Positions 9,458 to 19,111 of a stretch of 64,000 nt of DNA are shown here, piece by piece. Position 1 is the first letter of the stretch. Every line of letters starts with the position of its first letter. The notes under the pieces were generated by a model, which saw nothing but the letters and a program-made list of their open reading frames with translations, searched no databases and had not been told where the DNA came from. A program made the translations under genes and the position numbers. Origin of the DNA: Affinundibacterium macrobrachii (GTDB lineage: Bacteria > Pseudomonadota > Gammaproteobacteria > Burkholderiales > Burkholderiaceae_D); contig NZ_BMYT01000003.1 in assembly GCF_014652415.1 (NCBI RefSeq), positions 186,001 to 250,000 on the forward strand. The letters run 5' to 3'.

Positions 9458-10762
9458 CTATTGCGTACGCTGATCCGATACATGGAACGGTGCATACCAA
9501 CAAGCGATAAAGGAAGGAATCGTCGCTACCATCACCAGCACAAAGTAACTAACATAGCCGAGGTATTCTTGTAGATGCCCACTTAATACACCTGTCAATA
9601 AACCACACAAGCCCATCAAGCCAGTGCCATAGGCATAATGTGTGGTGGTGTATTTTCCCGGTGCGAGTTCTTGCATCAAATAAATCATAAAGCCAACCGA
9701 GCCGAAGCCAAAAAAGAACTTCTCAATAATCACGCCAGCGCCTATCCAATACAAATTCTCTGGCAGATAAATACTCATGATCAGAAAAGTCACATTCGGA
9801 ATATTCACCGCACAGCAAAGCCAGAACAAGGTCGATTTTAAGCCTCGTCTTGCAACCAACCAGCCACCTAATAGCGAACCCAACAAAACAGCGGCAAGAC
9901 CATAGGTACCATAAATAATTCCAAGTAATTCATTCGACAAGCCGAGGCCACCCTTGCTAGTCGGATCGACCATAAAGAAGGGGCCAATTTTTTCTAAGAA
10001 GCCGATACTTAATCGAAACAAAAACGCAAACGCAATCATGCGCCATACATCGCGTTTCTCAAAAAAGCTGCGAAATGAATCAACGATAATGCCCACCGTC
10101 GCAGAAACGCTGTCAGGTGTATTACTAGCGCGCTCACCATCTGGCATCACGCGCCAATGCCACACCGCCATCAATAAGGTCAGTCCAGCAACCAGTAGAA
10201 AAATAATCCGCCAAGCCTCTATCCATGCTGGGCCAAAGCTGGTACTACTATGCTGAAAAACATCCGTATGCAAACGCCCACTCAAATAAACCAAGCCGCC
10301 AGCAGCAACGATCGGACCGATGTTCCAGCTCAGACTTTGAATTCCGCAATATAAAGATTGACTGCGAGCATCAAGCGAAGTCACATACACACCATCGCTA
10401 GCAATGTCTTGTGTGGCGCCGACAAATGACAATATCCAAAACAGCGGGATCAATACCAACATGTAATCCGGCAAAGACATCGCAAATGCAACACCTGCAA
10501 ACCCTAAGCCGATCAATACTTGCGCACACAAGACAAAAAATTTTTTGGTCTTATACATTTCAACAAACGGCGCAAACAGCGGTTTAATGGTGTAAGCCAG
10601 AATAAACATGCTGGAATACTGTGCTGCTCTGCCATTATCCATGCCCAAGTTTTTAAACATGATGGCACTTACATTGGTCAGCATCATAAAACCCAAGGCC
10701 ATTGTGAAGTAACCTGTTGGCACCCACAACAATGGTGAACGAGCGCTGTTAAATCGCTGCAT
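9458..10762 (-). CDS. MFS transporter (AmpG-like), beta-glucoside locus
   Basis: This inner-membrane carrier of 434 residues has about 12 hydrophobic segments. Features include ILAYTIKPLFAPFVEMYKTKKFF (loop 2-3) and GATQDIASDGVYV, the latter typical of AmpG/PAT-like MFS proteins that import oligosaccharides. The ATG at 10762 lies inside the 3' end of the glucokinase gene (14-bp overlap) behind a ggg-ataaag ribosome site, so it is translationally coupled. Order of transcription is receptor, GH1, glucokinase, this carrier. Cellobiose or other beta-glucosides are the probable cargo. The cargo is inferred. Confidence 0.85.
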   Translation of the reverse strand: MQRFNSARSPLLWVPTGYFTMALGFMMLTNVSAIMFKNLGMDNGRAAQYSSMFILAYTIKPLFAPFVEMYKTKKFFVLCAQVLIGLGFAGVAFAMSLPDYMLVLIPLFWILSFVGATQDIASDGVYVTSLDARSQSLYCGIQSLSWNIGPIVAAGGLVYLSGRLHTDVFQHSSTSFGPAWIEAWRIIFLLVAGLTLLMAVWHWRVMPDGERASNTPDSVSATVGIIVDSFRSFFEKRDVWRMIAFAFLFRLSIGFLEKIGPFFMVDPTSKGGLGLSNELLGIIYGTYGLAAVLLGSLLGGWLVARRGLKSTLFWLCCAVNIPNVTFLIMSIYLPENLYWIGAGVIIEKFFFGFGSVGFMIYLMQELAPGKYTTTHYAYGTGLMGLCGLLTGVLSGHLQEYLGYVSYFVLVMVATIPSFIACWYAPFHVSDQRTQ

Positions 10763-11834
10763 AATCTTTATCCCGATTGATTGATTTTTCAAGCTGTACC
10801 AAGCTATTCTTTATTTCCATGTGCGATGTTGCCGAAACGATAGGCAAAGCACGACTATGCCCTTGCAAGTGCTGCGCTAGCAGTACCGATGCACCTGTCA
10901 ATGCTGGTTGCTGTGCCGTGATCACATAGGTTGGTATCTGTGCTGTGAAGTCAGAAAAACGGCCCTTCTTTTCAAAACGATGACGAAACGAAGAACGCGC
11001 AAAAAAACCACCTAAACGCGGCACCACACCGCCACCAATATAAATCCCGCCTTGGGCAAACAAAGTCACCGCTAAGTTGGCTGCAAAGGTGCCGAGCATA
11101 CCGCAAAAACAATCCAGCGTCTCTAAGCAAACTGCATCGCCATTCAAGCCATTGGCAACGATCATTTCTGTCGTTAAAGTATGATCAATAACGCGCCCAG
11201 CAGATGCCGCCAAGGCCGCATGAATTAATGTAATTCCAGGTCCTGATGCCAGACGTTCGGTTGATACGTGTTGATACTGCTCCCAACAATAACGCAACAC
11301 CGCGACCTCGCGCTCATCAGTAGGAGAGAATGCCACATGCCCACCTTCGCTTTGCAGCGACTTCCAAGCGCCTTGGTCTGGCACCAAAGCGCCTACGCCT
11401 AAGCCAGTACCTGCGCCTAATATTCCAATCACACTATCTTTACGCGCGTAACCACCGCCAATTTTGCGTAACTCATTAACCTGTAAAGTCGGAACCGCCA
11501 TCGCCAATGCAGAGAAATCATTGACCATCAACAGAGTATGCAACCCTAAGGTCTGTTTAGCAGCAGCAACAGAAAATGCCCAGTGATGATTCGTCATCTT
11601 AATCGCATCTTGTCCAACCGGATTGGCAATCGCAATCACCGCATGACGCACCGTCAGGTCTGCATGCATTTGCAGATAATGAAGTGCCGCATCTTCAAAC
11701 CGCGGAAAATCCAAAGTTGCCAGAGTTTGGATGCGACAAATAGCGCCGGATGCCAACTCCAATGCAAAACGTGCGTTAGTACCACCAATGTCCGCTAATA
11801 AGCGTGCTTCATGAATTTGTTGAGATTCTTGCAT
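10749..11834 (-). CDS. glk: Glucokinase
   Basis: This enzyme phosphorylates glucose with ATP (EC 2.7.1.2) in the cytosol. It has 361 residues and the Glk fold of the hexokinase/ROK superfamily. The N-terminal phosphate loop is LLADIGGTNARFAL; NDFSALA carries the catalytic Asp; LGAGTGLGVGAL and SEGGHVAFSP are classic glucokinase motifs; IYIGGGVVPRLG forms the C-terminal nucleotide loop. The ATG at 11834 follows aaagga; a GTG five codons earlier is less likely. It sits 24 bp after the GH1 gene and before the carrier, so it phosphorylates glucose released inside the cell. Confidence 0.93.
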   Translation of the reverse strand: MQESQQIHEARLLADIGGTNARFALELASGAICRIQTLATLDFPRFEDAALHYLQMHADLTVRHAVIAIANPVGQDAIKMTNHHWAFSVAAAKQTLGLHTLLMVNDFSALAMAVPTLQVNELRKIGGGYARKDSVIGILGAGTGLGVGALVPDQGAWKSLQSEGGHVAFSPTDEREVAVLRYCWEQYQHVSTERLASGPGITLIHAALAASAGRVIDHTLTTEMIVANGLNGDAVCLETLDCFCGMLGTFAANLAVTLFAQGGIYIGGGVVPRLGGFFARSSFRHRFEKKGRFSDFTAQIPTYVITAQQPALTGASVLLAQHLQGHSRALPIVSATSHMEIKNSLVQLEKSINRDKDYAAI

Positions 11835-11858
11835 ACCAAGTCCTTTCACTATCAGCGC

Positions 11859-13193
11859 TTACGCCCTAGCGCGCCTAGCTCGTTGTTGGGTGACAAAATC
11901 ACGATACCAAATCGCACTGTCTTTTAATTGACGTGTTTGTGTCGCGTAATCCACATGAACGATGCCGAAGCGTTTTGAATAACCAGAGTTCCATTCAAAA
12001 TTATCGAGTAAGCTCCACAAAAAATAGCCTCTCACATCCACCCCTGCGTCGATCGCTTGCGACAATGCATCCAGATGTTTGCGGACATATTCAATGCGTG
12101 CAGTATCTGCAACCTTTCCATCGACAATTTGGTCAGCAGCTGCCATACCGTTTTCGGTGATATAAATCGGTGGCAATTTGTATTCGGCTTGTAGGGCGAT
12201 TAATAATTCCGTTAAACCTTGCGGATAAATCTCCCAGCCCATATCAGTCACACCTTGTAAGGCAGGAGCGGGAATAGGCGGATTCGCAGCCGAACACCAG
12301 GCGCGGAAATAATAGTTCACACCAAGAAAATCGATCGCTTGATGGATCACTTCCATGTCGCCAGCGTGAACGATCGGTGCTTTATCGCCATGCGCGCGCA
12401 GGGCTAGCTCAGGATAACGTCCTTTAAAAATCGGATCCATAAACCATTGAACCGAGCGTGCATATTCCAACTCAGCCATCGCTCGATCGGCATCGCTTGC
12501 TGTCGCCGCATCAGCGGTCCACTGATTTAAGACGATGCCTAGATCAGCACTCACGTGCTCCGCACGCATCGCTGACATCGCTAAACCATGTGAGAGCAAT
12601 AGATGATGTGATACCTGTATCGCACTTTTCTCATCCGCGATACCGGGAGCGAACTGCGCATTGCCATGTCCTAAATTCGCGGTACACCAAGGTTCATTGT
12701 GAGTCGCAATACTTGCCACCCGATTACCGAAACGACGCGCTACTTCTTGCGCATAATCAGCAAAGCGATAAGTCGTATCTCGCGACAACCATCCACCAGC
12801 ATCTTGTAAAGCCTGAGGTAAATCCCAGTGATAAAGTGTCAAATGCGCTGCAATATTTTTCTTCGCCAAGGCATCAAGTAGCCGATCATAAAAATCAAAA
12901 CCCGCCTCGTTCCAAGCGCCCTTCCCAAGCGCCTGAACGCGCGGCCAGGCCATAGAAAAACGATAAGTATCCAATTTAAGCGATGCCATTAAATCGACAT
13001 CCTCTTGATATCGATGATAATGATCACAAGCGATCAAGCCATTACTCTGGTCTTTAATATTATTGGGATTCTCGCAAAAACGATCCCAAATTGATGGCCC
13101 CTTACCATCTTCGTATGCGGCCCCCTCGATTTGGAAAGCGCTGGTGGCAACACCCCATTGAAAGTCGGCGGGAAAGTGCGATGTGTACGTCAT
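11859..13193 (-). CDS. Family GH1 beta-glucosidase
   Basis: This is a cytosolic beta-glucosidase (EC 3.2.1.21) of 444 residues with no signal peptide, a complete GH1 (beta/alpha)8 barrel. It opens FPADFQWGVATSAFQIEGA, the family N-terminal signature. Acid/base is Glu167 (THNEPW) and the nucleophile is Glu347 (YITENG); the C-terminal SLLDNFEWNSGYSKRFG motif is intact. The ATG at 13193 was chosen because the barrel starts there; the frame extends upstream without a good ribosome site. It forms a run with glucokinase and the carrier, so imported beta-glucosides are split to glucose and phosphorylated. Confidence 0.94.
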   Translation of the reverse strand: MTYTSHFPADFQWGVATSAFQIEGAAYEDGKGPSIWDRFCENPNNIKDQSNGLIACDHYHRYQEDVDLMASLKLDTYRFSMAWPRVQALGKGAWNEAGFDFYDRLLDALAKKNIAAHLTLYHWDLPQALQDAGGWLSRDTTYRFADYAQEVARRFGNRVASIATHNEPWCTANLGHGNAQFAPGIADEKSAIQVSHHLLLSHGLAMSAMRAEHVSADLGIVLNQWTADAATASDADRAMAELEYARSVQWFMDPIFKGRYPELALRAHGDKAPIVHAGDMEVIHQAIDFLGVNYYFRAWCSAANPPIPAPALQGVTDMGWEIYPQGLTELLIALQAEYKLPPIYITENGMAAADQIVDGKVADTARIEYVRKHLDALSQAIDAGVDVRGYFLWSLLDNFEWNSGYSKRFGIVHVDYATQTRQLKDSAIWYRDFVTQQRARRARA

Positions 13194-13488
13194 AGTGATC
13201 CAATGAATCCAAGTACAGACGTACAAGATCCAGCACAGGCAATGCACGGCACTTAAGAGAAGCTGTAGCCAACAATCAATTGACTAGGCTAAAGTGAACT
13301 TATCTGAAGCTGTACAAATCTGTGAACTTGATCAAATACGTCGTTAATAAAAAAGTGACGAAAAAAATGAGAAATAAAGGTGATGAAAATTCATAGTAGG
13401 CATCGACCGATTATTAAACCTGCCGATGCCCCTTGAACTGGGTGCTGCCCAATCTGAATTGATCTAAAAAGCCATTACTTGCATCAGT
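13194..13488. other. Intergenic region between the receptor and GH1 genes
   Basis: A 295-bp gap between two minus-strand genes. It is A/T-rich, and no open frame or LacI-type palindrome was seen. It could hold a secondary promoter or an RNA stability element for the GH1 run, but nothing specific is supported. Confidence 0.3.
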
Positions 13489-15936
13489 TTAGAAATTAAA
13501 TCCTGCATTCATCCCTATTGTGCGTGGTGGCAAATACTGTGCAACCCAAATACCACCAGTGTTACCGTTCTGTGCACTAGTCTTCACGTTGGCATTCGTT
13601 GCATTGCGAACGAAGAAGTCCATATAGAATTTATCCCCTTCATAGCGCAAACCTAAGTCGGTACGTGAATAAGCTTTTTGTTTGTCTGGTGCACCAAAGT
13701 AATCACTAAACACACTGAGATTACTTTCTGTTTCATAGTGCACACTCACACGTGGAGTTAAGGTTCCTTGGCTCAAATGGAAGGTATGTTGATATTGAAT
13801 CTGCATTTGGATTTTTGGTGTATGCGCCATCGTTACACCAGTCACATCAACACAGTTCGACACCGTTTTATCCGCTTCGCAAGTTGGAATTACATAGTCA
13901 TTCGACCCTGCTAATAATTTGCCGAGTTTGGCTTTGGGCGTATAAGCTAAAGACAATTGAATTCTGTCGTCTTTACTTAACTTAGCAGCGATTTCAGTTT
14001 CAAAGCCTGCAATTTTTGCGCCCTCAGCACTGGTGGTCGCCAATGTTCGACTTCCATCCGGATTGGTGACAGGAGCAGAAAATTGATAGTCTTTGAAATT
14101 CTCGTAAAAAATTGCATTACTAATTTTGACCGCGCCATCCAACAATGTGTGTTTGGTACCGAACTCATGGTTGGTCAGCGTTTCTGGTGCGTAAGTACGA
14201 CCACCATCTTGCAGACCACCTGATTTATAGCCAGTCGAAATGCTGGTGTAGAACATATTGTTCTTATCCAGATCGTAGCTAATACGCGCCAATCCAGTGA
14301 GCTTGCTACCAGAGTACTTACCATCATTCAAACCTGGGCTACCAAAACCTGAATTCGGCTCCCAAGGATTAACGTTTTGATTCACTGGAATCTGTGCGAC
14401 AGTCTCTGGTGTAGCTGGATAATTTGCCCAACCATAACCACGTCCACCTATATTGGCACGATCGTCTTTGGTGTAACGTGCCCCCGCAGTCAAATGTAAT
14501 TCTTCAGATACGTTCCACGTCGCTTGACCGAAAATTGCTTTAGAAGCGACCGTTTCTTTGGGTTGAATGAAGGAACCTTGCCACCCCACCGTGCCTTGCT
14601 GCGTACCATTCATAATTGGCAGATCGAAACGGATGTTATTGTCTTCCGCTGCATAGTACAAACCGAGTAACCAATCGACTTTTTTTTTGCCTGTAGATTG
14701 GACTTCTAACTCATGACTATAGTTTGTATAGTTGGATGAATTGGTATTGTGCTGACGATGACTTCCGCCCGTAGTAAAACTGGTCGGTACCACCACACCT
14801 GCATCACCATCAAAAGTTTGAGAACCACTGAATTTGGCGTAACCGGCGATATAGGCAAGCGACACATCATCACTCAATGCGGTTTCAAAACGACTACGAA
14901 TCGCATCCGAATCGCGGTGGATATTCGGTGCAGTATCGATCAGCGCAGACCACATCTTCTGTCCTGCACGCGGTGTTTGCATCAAGTTCATATGTGGTGC
15001 GCCACGATCCGCAAACTTCTCATAAGACAAATCCCATTTGCTTGTGGACGTTGGTTTCCACAACATTGAGAGTCGCGCCGCGGTTTGATTCTGTGCACCA
15101 TACTTTTTACCACCGGTGACGAACAAGGCAGTATTGATCGGCTGGAAGTCCGACAATTTTCCGCCACTGGCGAGAAAAGCCGCACGCTGACTACTCAAAG
15201 GAATCGTCGGCATCGTTTGATAATCCACATAGCCATCATGTTGCTCGTTGACGAAAGCAAAGCGTAAGGCCATCGTATCGCTGACCGGCACATTAAATGC
15301 GCCGCGCATCCCTAGCCGTTTATAACTACCAATACCCAGTTCCGCGTTGCCAAATGATTTTCCTATCACTGGCTTGGTGGTTTGCATATTTACTGCACCA
15401 ACGGTCGCATTACGTCCCCACAGTGTTCCTTGTGGACCACGCAAAATCTCAATCGCTTCAAGATCAAACAACAAAGCGGTGGCACCTTCTGGTCGTGGTG
15501 AGTAAATGCCATCAACAAATGAAGCAACCTCTGGATCGGCATATTCGGTTTTCGCACTATCGTTACCAACACCGCGCATGGTCATGGTCATTACACCGTG
15601 ATCGCCTTGTGCTGTTGCCGAAAAACCAGGAACTAAATTGACGATGTCTTGCAAAGTCTGCACATGATTGTCTTCCAGTGCGGCAGAATTTAAAGCTGTA
15701 ATCGCAACAGGAGTGCGTTGCAATGAAGTAGTTCGCTTGGTACCTGTGACCAATACTTCGATAATTTTTTCGGAATTATTTGCGGCTGTGGCAGTTTGTG
15801 CCGAGCTCGTCTTGGTGCTGTCGGCGGTAGCCGCAGTCTGTGCATGCGCAACACTTGCGCCTGCGATTAATGCCAACACTGCGAATTGTATCGGGGTACT
15901 GGCGCGCTGCTTTGTTTTTAATACAGTGGTTTTCAT
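13489..15936 (-). CDS. TonB-dependent outer-membrane receptor (beta-glucoside locus)
   Basis: This outer-membrane active transporter has 815 residues. A signal peptide (AVLALIAGASVAHAQ) and a linker lead to a TonB box-like IIEVLVTGTKR, a plug domain (LQDIVNLVPGFSA, MTMRGVGND, EILRGPQGTLWGRNA) and a 22-strand barrel ending in aromatic GMNAGFNF. This IROMP/FecA-like class is often used for oligosaccharides in bacteria lacking SusD partners. The ATG at 15936 follows ggagac. The promoter region contains two LacI-type palindromes and is shared with the divergent halogenase gene. It probably imports beta-glucosides for the downstream GH1 and glucokinase. Confidence 0.9.
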   Translation of the reverse strand: MKTTVLKTKQRASTPIQFAVLALIAGASVAHAQTAATADSTKTSSAQTATAANNSEKIIEVLVTGTKRTTSLQRTPVAITALNSAALEDNHVQTLQDIVNLVPGFSATAQGDHGVMTMTMRGVGNDSAKTEYADPEVASFVDGIYSPRPEGATALLFDLEAIEILRGPQGTLWGRNATVGAVNMQTTKPVIGKSFGNAELGIGSYKRLGMRGAFNVPVSDTMALRFAFVNEQHDGYVDYQTMPTIPLSSQRAAFLASGGKLSDFQPINTALFVTGGKKYGAQNQTAARLSMLWKPTSTSKWDLSYEKFADRGAPHMNLMQTPRAGQKMWSALIDTAPNIHRDSDAIRSRFETALSDDVSLAYIAGYAKFSGSQTFDGDAGVVVPTSFTTGGSHRQHNTNSSNYTNYSHELEVQSTGKKKVDWLLGLYYAAEDNNIRFDLPIMNGTQQGTVGWQGSFIQPKETVASKAIFGQATWNVSEELHLTAGARYTKDDRANIGGRGYGWANYPATPETVAQIPVNQNVNPWEPNSGFGSPGLNDGKYSGSKLTGLARISYDLDKNNMFYTSISTGYKSGGLQDGGRTYAPETLTNHEFGTKHTLLDGAVKISNAIFYENFKDYQFSAPVTNPDGSRTLATTSAEGAKIAGFETEIAAKLSKDDRIQLSLAYTPKAKLGKLLAGSNDYVIPTCEADKTVSNCVDVTGVTMAHTPKIQMQIQYQHTFHLSQGTLTPRVSVHYETESNLSVFSDYFGAPDKQKAYSRTDLGLRYEGDKFYMDFFVRNATNANVKTSAQNGNTGGIWVAQYLPPRTIGMNAGFNF

Positions 15937-15990
15937 CTTGTCTCCATTAGGATTTATTTGTTCACTCGGTTTTAACATCTAAACTGGTCG

Positions 15991-16025
15991 TGAAAACGAT
16001 TTCATTTACTGTGAAAACGTTTTCA
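15991..16025. promoter_or_regulatory. Two LacI-family operators in the receptor/halogenase divergent promoter
   Basis: Two 14-bp palindromes lie 21 bp (two helical turns) apart: tgaaaacgatttca at 15991-16004 and tgaaaacgttttca at 16012-16025, the second perfect. The central CG and flanking half-sites fit LacI-family operators. A third copy is at 17730-17743, upstream of the LacI gene at 18054, making that protein the likely binder. They could repress both divergent genes. Confidence 0.8.
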
Positions 16026-16107
16026 TGATACATTTCGATTAAAAATGATGTCAACAAGAATTTCAAGTGGTACTAAAAATCCTGATAAAAACCAACGGAG
16101 ACCCCTT

Positions 16108-17673
16108 ATGCCAAAAAGCATGCATATCTTGATTGTGGGCGGAGGCACAGCTGGTTGGCTGAGCGCTGCTTTTCTAGCAAAAACACTGTCAACATCTGAC
16201 AACAAGCAGATAAAAATCAGCCTTATCGAATCGCCTGAAATTGGCATTATTGGTGTTGGTGAAGGTAGTTTTCCCTCGATTCGCGGCACCCTGGCTGCGA
16301 TTGGTATCAGCGAAGCACGCTTTATCCGCGACTGTCATGCGACTTTTAAGCAAGGCATCCAATTTCGTGATTGGGTGCATACACCAACCGCACCGACCGC
16401 ATCCACAAGCTCTACACTATCCTCGAAGAATTACTATTTTCATCCATTTAGCCAGCCGAGCCAACGTACAGGCATGCCAGAATTACTGCCCTATTGGCTA
16501 CATGGTCTCGCCGGTAAAGATCGCGCGTTCGCAGATGCGGTAACGATGCAAACCTATCTGGCAGAATCTGGGCGCGCACCGAAACGCAGTACCGATAAAG
16601 ATTTTCTCGGGCCAATGAATTATGCCTATCACTTTGACGCAGGCCGTTTCGCTAACTTGCTTGCGGAGCATGCGCGCAGCTTGGGTGTGCAGCATCTACT
16701 TGGAAATGTCGATGCGGTGCAGTTAGCAGAGAGTGGCGCAATCGCCTCCTTGCATAGTCAAGAGCATGGACAAATTCAGGCGGATTTATACATCGACTGC
16801 ACTGGCTTTCGGGCGCGTTTAATCGGCGAGGCTTTAGGCTCTCCTTTCCATCGCGTCAACGATGTTCTATTTGTTGATCGTGCCTTGGCGGTGCAAGTAC
16901 CCTACCCACAAGAGCAGAGTCCGATTCCATCTTTTACCATTTCTACTGCACAGCAAGCTGGATGGATCTGGGATATCGGATTGCAACAAAGACGCGGCAT
17001 AGGCTATGTGTATTCAAGCCGCCATACTGACGCCAATGAAGCAGAACAAGTGCTGCGTCGCTATGTCGGCAACAGCATGGGAGATTTACAGCCACGTCAG
17101 TTACAATTTGAGCTCGGCTACCGACCGACGCAATGGATACACAACTGTGTGGCGATTGGTCTTTCGGGCGGTTTTCTAGAACCACTTGAATCGTCAGGGA
17201 TTGGTTTAATCGAAACTGCAGCTTATTTGTTGAGTTACCTGTTTCCTTACAATGGAGAATTTGCACCTGTAGCCAAAACTTTCAATCATCTGATGGCGCA
17301 ACGATATGAACGCATCGTAGAGTTTATTAAGCTGCACTATTGTCTGAGTCAACGAAGCGACTCTGCATTTTGGTGCGACAATACAGCTGCAGCATCGATT
17401 CCTGCGTCTCTACGCGACAAACTCAGCATGTGGCAAGGTCGTCCGCCCTCACGCTTAGACTTCATTACCGATCTAGAAATGTATCCACCTTCAAGTTGGC
17501 AGTATGTTTTGTATGGCATGGAATTTAAGACCCAACTCCCCGCAAACTTGATTCGCGCTGATGAGATAAAGGCTGCGCAAGAAGAGTTTCGCAATATCGA
17601 AAAGATGCGTGATTTTGCAGCAAACGATTTACCAGATCATCACCAATTGATTGCACAGATTTGCGCAAGATGA
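16108..17673 (+). CDS. Flavin-dependent (tryptophan) halogenase-family protein
   Basis: A protein of 521 residues in the tryptophan-halogenase-like FAD-dependent family. GGGTAGW (11-17) is the dinucleotide-binding loop, GVGEGSFPSIR (49-59) matches the family's G-E-x3-P segment, and Lys81 (TFKQGI) lines up with the catalytic lysine that forms the halogenating agent. The WxWxIP motif appears as GWIWDIG (285-291), keeping both tryptophans but not the proline. The ATG at 16108 follows cggag. It is divergent from the receptor and shares its operators. Such genes recur in TonB receptor sugar loci, yet their substrate is unknown; halogenation here is not established. Confidence 0.85.
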   Translation: MPKSMHILIVGGGTAGWLSAAFLAKTLSTSDNKQIKISLIESPEIGIIGVGEGSFPSIRGTLAAIGISEARFIRDCHATFKQGIQFRDWVHTPTAPTASTSSTLSSKNYYFHPFSQPSQRTGMPELLPYWLHGLAGKDRAFADAVTMQTYLAESGRAPKRSTDKDFLGPMNYAYHFDAGRFANLLAEHARSLGVQHLLGNVDAVQLAESGAIASLHSQEHGQIQADLYIDCTGFRARLIGEALGSPFHRVNDVLFVDRALAVQVPYPQEQSPIPSFTISTAQQAGWIWDIGLQQRRGIGYVYSSRHTDANEAEQVLRRYVGNSMGDLQPRQLQFELGYRPTQWIHNCVAIGLSGGFLEPLESSGIGLIETAAYLLSYLFPYNGEFAPVAKTFNHLMAQRYERIVEFIKLHYCLSQRSDSAFWCDNTAAASIPASLRDKLSMWQGRPPSRLDFITDLEMYPPSSWQYVLYGMEFKTQLPANLIRADEIKAAQEEFRNIEKMRDFAANDLPDHHQLIAQICAR

Positions 17674-17729
17674 CAATACTTAAACTGCGCGTTTGAAATT
17701 GATACTGACCTTGCCAGATAGCGCATATT

Positions 17730-17743
17730 TGAAAACGATTTCA
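17730..17743. promoter_or_regulatory. LacI-type operator upstream of the lacI-family gene
   Basis: The sequence tgaaaacgatttca is identical to the site at 15991-16004. A weaker version, tgaaacccttttca, lies at 17952-17965, closer to the regulator gene. Autoregulation is likely. The rest of 17674-18053 is A/T-rich with no other feature seen. Confidence 0.65.
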
Positions 17744-18053
17744 ATTCAGATAAAGCTAAATCAAGCAGCACAAACTTTGTCTTCTAAAAAACAGAAAATC
17801 ATGCAATGACAGATAAAATATATTTAAAATACGGCATCTTCTTTTCTTAATAATTTATGAGCTATGCCAGATTAAGCACAAATACGAGAAAAAATCATGT
17901 TAGTTAAATAAGTTATCCATTATTCTGTGCTATTCTTCGGGAAAATTGGCTTGAAACCCTTTTCATACATAAAACAAGAAAAATGATGCTGCATCCGCCA
18001 ACATGGATGGGCTGCATCGACAACCTTATTGATGCGACCAGAAGTCGAATTTC

Positions 18054-19091
18054 ATGAATCAACAGAATAATTCCAGTACGAACGATAGCAATGATGCGCC
18101 CACAACTTTAATTGAGGTCGCACGTGTTGCTGGTGTATCCCCGAGCACGGTATCGCGCATTTTGAATGGGACTGCCAAAGTATCGGAAGACAAGCGCCAA
18201 GCAGTGATGGATGCCATCGCCAAAACCAACTTCGCCCCCAACCAAATGGCGCAAGGCTTAAAAAAGGGAAAGTCGATGACGATAGGCATCGTCGTGCAAG
18301 ATATTTCCAGTCCGTTTTTTGACGAGACTTTGCATGGCGTTGACGATGCACTCAAAGGTACAGGCTACGCCTCTGTCATTGTCAGTGGTCACTGGAATGC
18401 AGCGGAAGAAATAGAGAGAATTCGACTACTGATTGCCAGAAAAGTGGATGGCATTATTCTTTTGTCAGGGCGTATTACCGACGAATCGGTTTTAAAATTT
18501 TCACAGCATCGCCCAATTGTCTCTACCGGACGAGCCATTCATACTGATAAAGCGCTTGGCTTTAAACTCGATAATGAACATGGTGCATGGTTAGCAGTGC
18601 GCCATCTGATTGAACTCGGTCATCGACGCATCGCCTTTATTACGGGGCCAGCAAATAATTGTGATGCCGCTGAACGCTTAACTGGCTATACACGAGCCTT
18701 GCGCGAAGCCGATATTCCCTTCGACGAGAAATTAGTGGTCGAAGGCGACTTCCACGAAAGTAGTGGCATGCGTGCGGTAAATCATTTGTTTGAGAGCCAA
18801 CAACAATTCACCGCCATTTGCGCTGCAAATGATCTCAGTGCCTATGGCGCACGCCTGAGCTTATATCGTAAAGGTATCCGCGTTCCCGAAGATATTTCAT
18901 TGGTCGGATTCGATGATTTACCTGGCTCGTCTTACACCACACCGCCATTGACCACGATCAAACAACCGCTATACGAAATAGGACGAATTGCCACCAAAGC
19001 ATTGCTCAGTATCATTCATGGTGAAGTGGTGGAAACCAGCATCCCACCACTAGAACTCGTGGTGCGCGAGACGACGCGCAGGGTGCGCTAA
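18054..19091 (+). CDS. LacI-family transcriptional regulator
   Basis: This is a sugar-responsive repressor of 345 residues. The N-terminal helix-turn-helix reads TLIEVARVAGVSPSTVSRILN (about residues 18-38), with a hinge helix near AQGLKKGKS. The periplasmic-binding-like effector domain follows (about 75-340), with SLVGFDDLPGSSYTTPPLTTI typical of the family C-terminus. The start lies 11 bp after a weak operator-like site. It is placed after the halogenase gene on the same strand and convergent with the histidine kinase. The three matching palindromes suggest it controls the receptor, halogenase and itself, with a beta-glucoside or glucose as inducer. Confidence 0.93.
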   Translation: MNQQNNSSTNDSNDAPTTLIEVARVAGVSPSTVSRILNGTAKVSEDKRQAVMDAIAKTNFAPNQMAQGLKKGKSMTIGIVVQDISSPFFDETLHGVDDALKGTGYASVIVSGHWNAAEEIERIRLLIARKVDGIILLSGRITDESVLKFSQHRPIVSTGRAIHTDKALGFKLDNEHGAWLAVRHLIELGHRRIAFITGPANNCDAAERLTGYTRALREADIPFDEKLVVEGDFHESSGMRAVNHLFESQQQFTAICAANDLSAYGARLSLYRKGIRVPEDISLVGFDDLPGSSYTTPPLTTIKQPLYEIGRIATKALLSIIHGEVVETSIPPLELVVRETTRRVR

Positions 19092-19111
19092 ATCTTGAAC
19101 TCACAAGCACA

